This document shows, piece after piece, positions 55,402 to 64,000 of a DNA stretch of 64,000 nt. The stretch lies in assembly GCF_029212645.1 (NCBI RefSeq), contig NZ_JARGND010000007.1, forward strand, positions 28,099 through 92,098. Direction: 5' to 3'. The notes beneath the pieces are model-generated. The model was given only the letters and a program-made list of their open reading frames with translations. It ran no database searches and had not been told where the DNA came from. A program made the position numbers and the translations under genes. Origin of the DNA: Vannielia sp. (GTDB taxonomy: Bacteria; Pseudomonadota; Alphaproteobacteria; Rhodobacterales; Rhodobacteraceae). Each line of letters begins with the position of its first letter. Position 1 is the first letter of the stretch.

Positions 55402-55601
55402 TGTTCTCCCAGTTTCATATCGGGGGTGTAGGTGCCCTCAACCTCTTTCACTACGGCCTGGCCGCAGCGCATCACCCCGTTGGAGGCATCAAAGCTGTAT
55501 TGCGGATCGCCTTGCAGCACCCAGCCTTTATTGAGCGCCGCAGTCACCTTGTGGCAAAACGCCGAGGTGTCGTCTTCGGTGAGGAAACGGTAGAGTTTCA
55601 T
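55398..55601 (-). CDS. Small DUF1737-family protein
   Basis: This 67-residue protein starts MKLYRFLTEDDTSAFCHKVTAALNKGWVLQGDPQ, the pattern of DUF1737 (a small alpha/beta protein). Function is unknown. It sits between the NnrU-like gene and mch, overlapping the latter by 4 bp, and is therefore translated with the pathway enzymes. Confidence 0.82.
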   Translation of the reverse strand: MKLYRFLTEDDTSAFCHKVTAALNKGWVLQGDPQYSFDASNGVMRCGQAVVKEVEGTYTPDMKLGEQ

Positions 55602-55608
55602 GGCAGTC

Positions 55609-56163
55609 CTATCCGAATACGGGGTAGCCCAGCAGGCCGTGGATGTAACCGATGATCCCCAGCAGAATCACCGAGGCCACAAGGAACATCGCGTCTTTGG
55701 CGATAGAGCCTTTGGCGGGCGGGGTCCAACCCGGCTCGGCCCGGTTGATCACCACCATCTCGGCCAGCGACCACACAAGCAAAGCGCCAAACAGGATCAC
55801 CGAGGCAAGGTCACCGTTGACGAGAAGGTGCGCAAAGGCCCACAGCGCGAAACCGGCCAGCATCGGGTGGCGCATCCGGTAGAAAATCGCGCCCTTCTTG
55901 GGGCCGGGCGACATGAAGTAAATCGCAATCAGCACCAGCAAGTTATTGATATGGCGCAGGAAATAGGGCGGATTCCAGAGCTCCGGCACATCGTCCGCCA
56001 TCCGAAAGCCAATGACCATCAGCACAATCGAGGCCACCAGAACCAGCGCCACCGGCCCGCGCCCCTTGTCGCCCATCGCGGCGCGGCGCGCCGGGGCGAG
56101 CCGCTTGAACAGATGCCCAAGCCACCAAAGCGCAATACCAAGAATGAGTAGCGGAAGGGCCAT
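55609..56163 (-). CDS. NnrU-like / isoprenylcysteine methyltransferase-like membrane protein
   Basis: The 184-residue protein has five or six membrane helices and YRMRHPMLAGFALWAFAHLL, the RHP-containing signature of NnrU and related membrane proteins. NnrU in denitrifiers affects nitrite and NO metabolism, but many paralogs have unrelated and unknown roles. Here it lies between mcl2 and DUF1737-mch, which suggests some link with acyl-CoA metabolism by position only. Confidence 0.8.
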   Translation of the reverse strand: MALPLLILGIALWWLGHLFKRLAPARRAAMGDKGRGPVALVLVASIVLMVIGFRMADDVPELWNPPYFLRHINNLLVLIAIYFMSPGPKKGAIFYRMRHPMLAGFALWAFAHLLVNGDLASVILFGALLVWSLAEMVVINRAEPGWTPPAKGSIAKDAMFLVASVILLGIIGYIHGLLGYPVFG

Positions 56164-56207
56164 GGGAGACTCCTGTCAAATGAACGGCGTTTGCGCGTAA
56201 CCTGCCC

Positions 56208-57077
56208 TTAACCGGCCATGGCCGCAATGGCATCTGCCTTGGCCAGCGTTGCGCGGGCCGTTGCAACGTGCAGGTTTTCCACGATGCGGCCATCAACCAC
56301 CGCCACCCCCTGCCCGTTGGCCTCGGCCTCTTCGAAGGCGGCAATCTGGCGGCGTGCCAGATCAATCTCGCTGCCTGAGGGCGCAAAGGCCTCATTGGCC
56401 ACATCAAGCTGCGCCGGGTGGATCAGCGTTTTGCCATCAAAGCCCATGTCGCGGCCCTGCTCGCATTCTTCCCGCAGGCCCTCATCGTCCTTGAAGGCGT
56501 TGTAAACACCGTCAATCGCCACGATCCCATGCGCCCGCGCCGCCAGCAGGCAAAGCTGAAGCGAGGAAAGAAGCGGCTCGCGGTCGGCCCTGAACCGGGT
56601 GCCCAGATCCTTGGCCAGATCATTGGTGCCCATCACAAAACCGCCCATGCCGGGGGCGGCGGCGATCTCTTGCGCGGCGAGGATGCCACGCGGCGTTTCC
56701 ATCATCGCCCAAACCTGCGTTTCGCTCGCGCCTGCGGCATCCAGTTCGGCCTTCACGGCGGCCACCTGCGCGGCGGTTTCAACCTTTGGCAGCAGCACGG
56801 CATCGGGCTTGGTCGGGCAAATGGTGGCCAGATCGTCGGCGCCCCACTCGGTATCGGCCCCGTTCACCCGCACGATTTTTGCGCGTTGGCCGTAATCGGT
56901 GCTCGCAAGTGTTTTTGCCAGAAGCGCACGCGCCTCTACCTTGGCTTCGGCGGCCACGGCATCCTCAAGGTCAAAGATGATCGCATCGCAAGCCAGCCCG
57001 GCGGCTTTTTCCAGCGCGCGCTCCTTGGAGCCGGGGATGTAAAGCACAGATCTGTAGGGGCGGATTGGGGCCGTCAT
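56208..57077 (-). CDS. mcl2: (3S)-malyl-CoA thioesterase (Mcl2)
   Basis: The 289-residue CitE-like protein starts MTAPIRPYRSVLYIPGSKERALEKA and has AIIFDLEDAV, AMMETPRGI and MGTNDLAKDLG, which supply the acidic magnesium ligands. Length and the segments GVYNAFKDDEGLREECEQG and MGFDGKTLIHPAQL match Rhodobacter sphaeroides Mcl2 as I know it, not the longer Mcl1 lyase. It hydrolyses malyl-CoA to malate, completing the apparent malate synthase activity of the ethylmalonyl-CoA pathway. GAGGAG precedes the ATG. Confidence 0.9.
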   Translation of the reverse strand: MTAPIRPYRSVLYIPGSKERALEKAAGLACDAIIFDLEDAVAAEAKVEARALLAKTLASTDYGQRAKIVRVNGADTEWGADDLATICPTKPDAVLLPKVETAAQVAAVKAELDAAGASETQVWAMMETPRGILAAQEIAAAPGMGGFVMGTNDLAKDLGTRFRADREPLLSSLQLCLLAARAHGIVAIDGVYNAFKDDEGLREECEQGRDMGFDGKTLIHPAQLDVANEAFAPSGSEIDLARRQIAAFEEAEANGQGVAVVDGRIVENLHVATARATLAKADAIAAMAG

Positions 57078-57410
57078 GATTCTCTCCTCGCGGGTTTCCG
57101 TGGCAGAAAAACCAAATGCCACGCCGCCGCGCAAGATCATTTCTCCAAATACCTTTGCGGGCGCAACAAACTGTCTCGCTCCTGCTCCAGCCACCCATCG
57201 TTGGCCCCCGTTAACCACATGGTCACCTCATCGGTGGACAGTCAAAGGGAGAGTCGGGCGACTGGAGGGCCGTATGGCAGAGCCGCCATAACCAACGGCA
57301 ATAATCAGTCCGGCCTTTTCGTGACGGGCGCAAAATGCGCCTCCCGTACAACCGGCAAAGCCGGGCGCGCCCGGTTTGGGGCCTGCGCAGCCAACCAAAA
57401 GGTATGGACG
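57078..57410. other. 333 bp spacer with small dyads between divergent mcl2 and a secreted-protein gene
   Basis: TTGCG-gg-CGCAA lies at 57155-57166, 78-89 bases upstream of mcl2. GGCGCA-aaa-TGCGCC (57327-57341) and a CCGGGCGCGCCCGG palindrome near 57360 lie toward the divergent gene. No coding frame looks real here. Confidence 0.4.
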
Positions 57411-57719
57411 ATGAAAGAACTCATAGTGATTGCCGCAGGCTTTGCCTGCCTCGCCGCCGCCGGGGCCGATGCCCAAACCCGCAATTGCGCCCAGCGCGAA
57501 CGTGTGGTGACCCGCCTCGGTGAAACCTATGGCGAAGGTCGCCAGGCGATTGGCCTCGCCGCCTCCAATCAGGTGGTTGAAACCTGGGCCAACCTCGAAA
57601 GCGGCACCTGGACCGTCACCGTGACCACCCCCAATGGGCTTACCTGCCTTGTTGCCTCGGGAAAGAGCTTTGAGCGGGTTGATGAAGAGGTTGCCAAAGC
57701 CTCCGAAAAAGACGCTTAG
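57411..57719 (+). CDS. Small exported protein of unknown function
   Basis: The 102-residue protein has a signal peptide (KELIVIAAGFACLAAAGADAQ, cleavage after ADA) and a mature domain with NCAQRERVVTRLGETYGE, NQVVETWANLESGTWTV and NGLTCLVASGKSF. The two Cys residues could form a disulfide. Similar small periplasmic proteins are frequent in Rhodobacterales but have no assigned role. AAAAGG lies eight bases before the ATG. It is tail-to-tail with the TauE-like gene. Confidence 0.8.
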   Translation: MKELIVIAAGFACLAAAGADAQTRNCAQRERVVTRLGETYGEGRQAIGLAASNQVVETWANLESGTWTVTVTTPNGLTCLVASGKSFERVDEEVAKASEKDA

Positions 57720-57721
57720 GC

Positions 57722-58474
57722 TCAGGCCAGCGCATCCCACACCAGCTTGGTCCCGGTCAGGGTGAGCAAAATATAGGTGAGGGTGAAAAATGCGCGCTCG
57801 GGCACCATGTGATGTGCCCGAATGCCCAGCAATGCCCCCACCACGGCGACCGGCGCAAGCCAGAGGTCCAGCACCAGCGTGTTCACCGTGAAGGCCCCCA
57901 GAAAGGCATAGGGGATGCATTTGAGAAAGTTCATCACCCAGAACACGATCACCGAGGTCGCCTGATACTCGGTTTTTCGCATCCCCTGCGCCAGCAAGAA
58001 CACCGCCACCGCCGGGCCACCCGCGTGGCTGACAAAACTGGTGAAGCCCGCCACGGCCCCGGCGATGCCGCCAAACACCGGCGAAAATTCGCGGTCCTGG
58101 ATTTTCAGCCAGCCCCGGATGCGCGCCTGCTGATAAGCAACAAAGACAAGCGCGATAACGCCGATAAAAAGGCGCAGCGTTGCGGCATCAATCGCGCTGA
58201 ACAGCCACGCCCCCAGCGCAATCCCCGGCAGGCAACCGACGATCAGCGCCCATGCCGAAGGCCCGTGCCACTGCCGCCAAAAGCTCTTGAGAGTGACCAC
58301 ATCCATCAGCATCAACAGCGGCAATAGCAGGCCTACCGCCACCTTGGGATCAATCGCCAGCGCAAGAATCGGGGTCGCGGCAAAGGCCGCCCCCGAGCCG
58401 AACCCACCCTTGGAAATCCCCGCAAACAGCACCGCTGGCACTGCCACGGCCAAGACCCACGGATCAGGCCACAT
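57722..58474 (-). CDS. TauE/SafE-family sulfite/anion permease
   Basis: The 250-residue membrane protein starts MWPDPWVLAVAVPAVLFAG and has about eight helices. It carries the family pattern GISKGGFGSGAAF in the first half and GFTSFVSHAGGPAVAVFLL in the second, the internal repeat of TauE/SafE proteins. Members export or import sulfite, sulfoacetate and other small anions. Substrate is not predictable. It is divergent from mdh. Confidence 0.9.
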   Translation of the reverse strand: MWPDPWVLAVAVPAVLFAGISKGGFGSGAAFAATPILALAIDPKVAVGLLLPLLMLMDVVTLKSFWRQWHGPSAWALIVGCLPGIALGAWLFSAIDAATLRLFIGVIALVFVAYQQARIRGWLKIQDREFSPVFGGIAGAVAGFTSFVSHAGGPAVAVFLLAQGMRKTEYQATSVIVFWVMNFLKCIPYAFLGAFTVNTLVLDLWLAPVAVVGALLGIRAHHMVPERAFFTLTYILLTLTGTKLVWDALA

Positions 58475-58539
58475 TCTGCATTTTCCCCTGAATTTTCTGG
58501 CGCTTGCGCTGCATTCCCGCAACAACCCCAAGCCAAAAT

Positions 58540-58552
58540 GCTGCAATGCAGC
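58540..58552. promoter_or_regulatory. 13-bp palindrome GCTGCA-A-TGCAGC upstream of mdh
   Basis: It is a perfect 6-bp inverted repeat ending 65 bases before the mdh start, with twelve of thirteen bases shared with the ecm element. A further TTGCG-N9-CGCAA dyad lies at 58504-58522. Confidence 0.5.
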
Positions 58553-58596
58553 CTTGCACGCCCCCCCACCATTGGCTAGGCCTTGCGCGGATTTAA

Positions 58597-60434
<1,838 letters not shown>

Positions 60435-60451
<17 letters not shown>

Positions 60452-61538
60452 CCGTGCCTGCTTTAGGCGTGCCTTCTGGCCTGCGGCGTCGCGGCGGAGC
60501 ACCAATCACCTTCATCAGGCGGCGGGCGTTTTCGGTTCCGAGCTTCAGATCAAAGGCCCGAAACGAGTAGTCCGCAGCATGATCGGGGAACACCCGCTTC
60601 ACGGCTGCCGCCGGATCAAACTCCAGCGCGGCAAGTTTGCCATGCGCCGTCAACGCGCTGGCCTGCTCCGGGGAAAGCCCGGTGATCTGGCGGAAAAAGC
60701 GCAGCAGTTCGGGCATAGAGCCCATAAGGTCGCGTGCCGCGCGCACCTGCCGGGCGCGGGCATCGTGCAGCAAATCATCAATCGCCGCGTCGTCCTGCTC
60801 GGCGTAGCGCAGCGTTTTGGCCACCCAATGCAGCGGCGTCAGCCCGTCAAAATGCAGCACGGTCAGCCCGGTGGCGCGGCGGTGCGGTGCCCAGCCCGCA
60901 TTCTTGCCCGGCAGCTTGGCGGCATGCACCTGCAGCGAAACCTGCTCCCCTACCCGCACCAACGGCTTGCCATGGGCAGCGCCCGCCAGCCCGTGTGACA
61001 GGAATGGCACCACCTCATCCCCGTAGATATTGCGCACCACTTTGGGAGCATTGCGGATCTGGCTGCGGAACACGCCGCCAAAGATGCTTTCGTCACGATT
61101 GCCCGCCTGCCAGCACCGCTCCATCGCAGGCACGCGCAGCCAGCATTCATCGCCCTCCAGCCGCGCAACCTCTTCCTCGATGGGCCGCGCCATATAAAGG
61201 AATTCATCGGCATCAAGGTGGATCAGAAAATCGCACTTGGTGGTTTTGTAGGCCTGTGTGGCGTTCTTCGCCTGCCGCTGGTTCTGGTTGCCGGGGCGGC
61301 CTTTGCCATCTGTCAGCCTGTCCCAGTAGCGCCAGTCACAGCGCACCGCCCGCACCTTTCCGGTGCGGCGCAGGATCGGAAACACCTCGTCCTCGGGGTC
61401 ATCAAGGTAAAGGACGATCTCATCGGCCCCCAGCTCAAGGTGATGCGCCACGAAGGCCAGCACCAGATCAGCCGGTTCGCGCACGGTCGCAACGACGCCC
61501 CACTTGATCTTCTCAACAGGCTTTTCAACTTCACTCAT
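60435..61538 (-). CDS. Glycosyltransferase family 2-like protein
   Basis: The 367-residue protein has an N-terminal GT-A domain (GVVATVREPADLVLAFVAHHLELGADEIVLYLDD) and the DxD motif in DFLIHLDADEFLYM. This matches the Glyco_tranf_2_4 type enzymes common beside capsule or lipopolysaccharide genes. The C-terminal 150 residues are helical and unassigned. It is divergent from sucC and overlaps the GT8-like gene tail-to-tail. The ATG at 61538 was chosen over one 15 codons upstream. Confidence 0.82.
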
Positions 61539-61632
61539 ACGCCAAAGATACTCCCTCATCGCGGCCAAAACCAGCCCCCGCAACGCGTGAAGTACATGTG
61601 ATTCTCTCGGTCTTGTTATGGTTGCGTTAACT

Positions 61633-61663
61633 TGTGATCACACCTTTCCGGGCTGTGATCACA
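61633..61663. promoter_or_regulatory. Tandem TGTGATCACA palindromes upstream of sucC
   Basis: Two perfect 10-bp palindromes lie at 61633-61642 and 61654-61663, with centres 21 bp apart, 106-136 bases upstream of sucC. The intervening bases (CCTTTCCGGGC) resemble those of the sdhC pair (TCTTTCAGGCC). This is the same operator class as at 53802-53832. Confidence 0.7.
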
Positions 61664-61768
61664 AAATGCAGAAAATCCGCCAAACCCCGCTCCACAAGGC
61701 GATTTTTGTTTGCTCGGGCGCGCTGCTATGCGAAGGACGATACGAAACACAGCTTGAGGGACACCTTC

Positions 61769-62962
61769 ATGAACATCCATGAATACCAGGCGAAGGCTTT
61801 GCTTCGCTCCTACGGCGCCCCGGTCTCTGATGGCCGGATCGTGCTCAAAGCCGATGAGGCCAAGACCGCCGCCGGTGCTCTTGACGGGCCGCTTTGGGTC
61901 GTCAAGGCGCAGATCCACGCCGGTGGCCGCGGCAAAGGCTCCTTCAAGGAGGAAAGCGCGGGCGAAAAGGGCGGCGTGCGTCTGGCAAAGTCGGTCGAAG
62001 AGGCCGCTGAAGAAGCCAAGAAGATGCTGGGCAAAACCCTCGTCACCCACCAAACCGGCCCTGCCGGCAAGCAGGTGAACCGCATCTACATCGAAGACGG
62101 CTCCGACATCACCTCCGAGTTTTACCTCGCCCTGCTGGTCGATCGTCAAACCAGCCGCGTGTCTTTCGTCTGCTCCACCGAGGGCGGCATGGACATTGAG
62201 GAGGTCGCTGCCTCCACCCCTGACAAGATCCTCAGCTTCTCGGTTGATCCGGCCACCGGCTACCAGCCCTTCCACGGCCGCCGCGTTGCCTTTTCGCTTG
62301 GCCTTGAGGGCGCTGCCGTCAAGCAATGCGTCAAACTGATGGGCATCCTCTACCAGGCCTTCATGGAAAAAGACATGGAGATGCTGGAGATCAACCCGCT
62401 GATCCTGATGCCCTCGGGCGACCTCAAGGTGCTTGATGCCAAGGTCGGCTTTGACGGCAACGCGATCTACCGCCAGCCCGACATTGCCGAACTGCGCGAC
62501 GAAACCGAGGAAGACCCCAAGGAACTCGCTGCCTCCAAGCACGATCTGAACTACATCGCGCTTGACGGCGAAATCGGCTGCATGGTCAACGGCGCGGGCC
62601 TTGCCATGGCAACGATGGACATCATCAAGCTCTACGGTGCCGAGCCTGCCAACTTCCTCGATGTAGGCGGCGGCGCAACCAAGGAAAAGGTCACCGAAGC
62701 CTTCAAGATCATCACCTCTGATCCCAACGTCAAAGGCATCCTCGTCAACATCTTCGGCGGCATCATGCGCTGCGATGTGATCGCCGAGGGCGTGATCGCC
62801 GCGGTCAAGGAAGTGGGCCTCAAGGTGCCGCTGGTTGTCCGGCTTGAAGGCACCAACGTGGACAAAGGCAAAGAGATCATCAACAACTCCGACGTGGACG
62901 TGATTGCCGCCGACGACCTGAAAGATGGCGCTCAGAAGATCGTCAAAGCGGTGAAAGGCTGA
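61769..62962 (+). CDS. sucC: Succinyl-CoA synthetase beta subunit
   Basis: The 397-residue protein starts [22 protein letters not shown] and has an ATP-grasp domain with [31 protein letters not shown] and [15 protein letters not shown] are C-terminal blocks at the interface with SucD. It makes succinate and NTP from succinyl-CoA, in the reverse or forward direction. TGAGGGA lies before the ATG. A small membrane-protein gene follows, then sucD. Confidence 0.97.
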   Translation: MNIHEYQAKALLRSYGAPVSDGRIVLKADEAKTAAGALDGPLWVVKAQIHAGGRGKGSFKEESAGEKGGVRLAKSVEEAAEEAKKMLGKTLVTHQTGPAGKQVNRIYIEDGSDITSEFYLALLVDRQTSRVSFVCSTEGGMDIEEVAASTPDKILSFSVDPATGYQPFHGRRVAFSLGLEGAAVKQCVKLMGILYQAFMEKDMEMLEINPLILMPSGDLKVLDAKVGFDGNAIYRQPDIAELRDETEEDPKELAASKHDLNYIALDGEIGCMVNGAGLAMATMDIIKLYGAEPANFLDVGGGATKEKVTEAFKIITSDPNVKGILVNIFGGIMRCDVIAEGVIAAVKEVGLKVPLVVRLEGTNVDKGKEIINNSDVDVIAADDLKDGAQKIVKAVKG

Positions 62963-62967
62963 TCCAA

Positions 62968-63327
62968 GTGGAGTTTGCGGAGACGGTGTTTTATTTGGGT
63001 ATCGGGCTGGCCGTTGCTGTCCCGGTGACTCTGATAGTCGCTGTCGTGTTCGGCCTGTTTTGGGTGCTCGCCCGCCATATCGGAAAATGGCCAGTCGTGG
63101 GCCTGTCCGCCATCTCGGTTGGCCTATCCGCTTATCTGTCTGTCTCCATGCATCTTGACTGGAAGAGGGATTGCGCGCCACAGGCGTCGGAATTCCCCTC
63201 TTACTGCGATGCTCCACAAGCCACGTTCTACCTCCTTCAAACCTACCTAATCCAGCCGCTCTTTGCGGCTCTCGTCCTTCTCTCCGCATTCGTGGTGGTG
63301 AGATTCAGAAAAACAACAGCAGCTTAG
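62968..63327 (+). CDS. Small membrane protein encoded between sucC and sucD (GTG start)
   Basis: The 119-residue protein has three membrane helices (about residues 6-36, 43-61 and 90-112) and a Cys-containing loop (KRDCAPQASEFPSYCD). It starts at GTG, five bases after the sucC stop, and ends 15 bases before sucD. No family is recognised. A gene here is unusual because sucC and sucD are normally adjacent. Its base usage is less GC-rich than the flanking genes, suggesting later insertion. Confidence 0.75.
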   Translation: MEFAETVFYLGIGLAVAVPVTLIVAVVFGLFWVLARHIGKWPVVGLSAISVGLSAYLSVSMHLDWKRDCAPQASEFPSYCDAPQATFYLLQTYLIQPLFAALVLLSAFVVVRFRKTTAA

Positions 63328-63342
63328 AGGAGACTTCCGAAA

Positions 63343-64000
63343 ATGGCAGTCCTCGTCGATGAAAACACAAAGGTAATCTGTCAGGGCCTCACCGGCTCGC
63401 AGGGCACATTCCACACCGAGCAGGCCATCGCCTATGGCACCAAGATGGTCGGCGGCGTGACTCCCGGCAAGGGCGGGCAAACCCACCTTGATCTGCCGGT
63501 CTTCAACTCGGTCCATGAGGCCCGCGCCACCACAGAGGCCAATGCTTCGGTGATCTATGTGCCGCCGCCCTTCGCGGCCGACTCGATCCTTGAGGCGATT
63601 GACGCCGAAATGGAGCTGATCATCTGCATCACCGAGGGCATTCCGGTGCTCGACATGATGAAGGTGAAGCGCGCGCTTGAAGGCTCGTCCTCCATGCTGA
63701 TCGGCCCCAACTGCCCCGGCGTGATCACCCCCGACGCCTGCAAGATCGGCATCATGCCCGGCCATATCCACAAGCGCGGCTCCTGCGGTGTTGTCAGCCG
63801 CTCCGGCACGCTTACCTATGAGGCCGTGAAGCAAACCTCAGATAGCGGCCTCGGCCAGTCCACCGCTGTGGGCATCGGTGGGGACCCGATCAAGGGCACC
63901 GAGCATATCGACGTGCTGGAGATGTTCCTTGCCGATGACGAAACTCAGTCGATCATCATGATCGGTGAGATCGGTGGCTCCGCCGAAGAAGAAGCCGCCC
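63343..64000 (+). CDS. sucD: Succinyl-CoA synthetase alpha subunit (truncated by window edge)
   Basis: The 219 visible residues start [24 protein letters not shown], the CoA-binding Rossmann domain, and include [36 protein letters not shown] and [14 protein letters not shown]. The phosphohistidine region lies beyond the window end. AGAGGAG nine bases before the ATG is the ribosome site. Confidence 0.96.
   Translation, partial: MAVLVDENTKVICQGLTGSQGTFHTEQAIAYGTKMVGGVTPGKGGQTHLDLPVFNSVHEARATTEANASVIYVPPPFAADSILEAIDAEMELIICITEGIPVLDMMKVKRALEGSSSMLIGPNCPGVITPDACKIGIMPGHIHKRGSCGVVSRSGTLTYEAVKQTSDSGLGQSTAVGIGGDPIKGTEHIDVLEMFLADDETQSIIMIGEIGGSAEEEAA

Noticed and set aside
56208..57077. Reading the CitE-like gene as malyl-CoA/beta-methylmalyl-CoA lyase (Mcl1)
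   Set aside because: Length and characteristic segments agree with the thioesterase Mcl2; Mcl1 is longer with a different N-terminus.
56418..57719. A long + strand frame running from inside mcl2 to the exported-protein stop
   Set aside because: Only the last 102 codons are real, starting at 57411 with a signal peptide; the rest is antisense to mcl2.
61616..63289. A 557-codon frame on the - strand across sucC
   Set aside because: Antisense to sucC, whose protein matches its family end to end.

Overview
The window looks like a chromosomal segment of an alphaproteobacterium of the order Rhodobacterales (Roseobacter-type). It is GC-rich and gene-dense. The signs are ethylmalonyl-CoA pathway genes (ccrA, ecm, mch, mcl2), a LuxR/LuxI quorum-sensing pair, an H-NS-like protein of the alphaproteobacterial type, and a TCA block with sdhCDAB, mdh and sucCD. 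No tRNA, rRNA, CRISPR array, transposase or phage gene was seen, so most of the window is core genome with small accessory islands.

Region by region. 0-5.5 kb: the end of selD, mnmH (tRNA 2-selenouridine), a YbbA/YbbP-type ABC exporter and a divergent TesA-like SGNH esterase. 5.5-9.2 kb: tetrapyrrole synthesis genes hemC, hemE and hemF, interrupted by a small PAAR-like gene. 9.2-18.6 kb: a lipoprotein, a transglutaminase-like protein, a WG-repeat protein, a PfkB kinase, nth, a short Ada-type DNA repair protein, an OmpA lipoprotein, a FadR-type regulator, an S58 peptidase and an SDR. 18.8-23.5 kb: an Opp/Dpp-type importer without a binding protein, divergent from creatinase. 23.6-25.8 kb: a leucine-rich leader, a cupin and leuA. 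25.8-34.1 kb: rpiB, a DUF2161 protein and the rod-shape operon mreBCD-mrdAB-ghrA. 34.2-37.5 kb: a RecD-like helicase, luxI, luxR and a small upstream gene. 37.6-42.8 kb: ccrA, an acyltransferase and ecm. 42.9-46.6 kb: H-NS, deoD, an aldo/keto reductase, a DUF1989 protein and a secreted protein. 46.7-53.6 kb: an sdh operon with five unrelated genes (two sulfotransferases, a glycosyltransferase, two lipoproteins) between sdhA and sdhB. 53.9-57.1 kb: mcl2, an NnrU-like protein, a DUF1737 protein, mch and an unknown gene. 57.4-64 kb: a secreted protein, a TauE/SafE permease, mdh, two glycosyltransferases, sucC, a small membrane protein and the start of sucD.

How it works together. CcrA, Ecm, Mch and Mcl2 carry out four steps of acetyl-CoA assimilation without isocitrate lyase. 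The products (malate, and succinyl-CoA via propionyl-CoA) enter the cycle at exactly the enzymes encoded here: SucCD, SDH and Mdh. Two sets of unexplained palindromes tie these genes together. Pairs of GTGATCAC-cored sites, 21 bp apart, lie upstream of both sdhC and sucC. A GCnGCAATGCAGC-like element lies 65-81 nt upstream of ecm and mdh, with a related palindrome over the ccrA -35 box. These are the most interesting signals in the window; all regulatory readings are inference from sequence alone.
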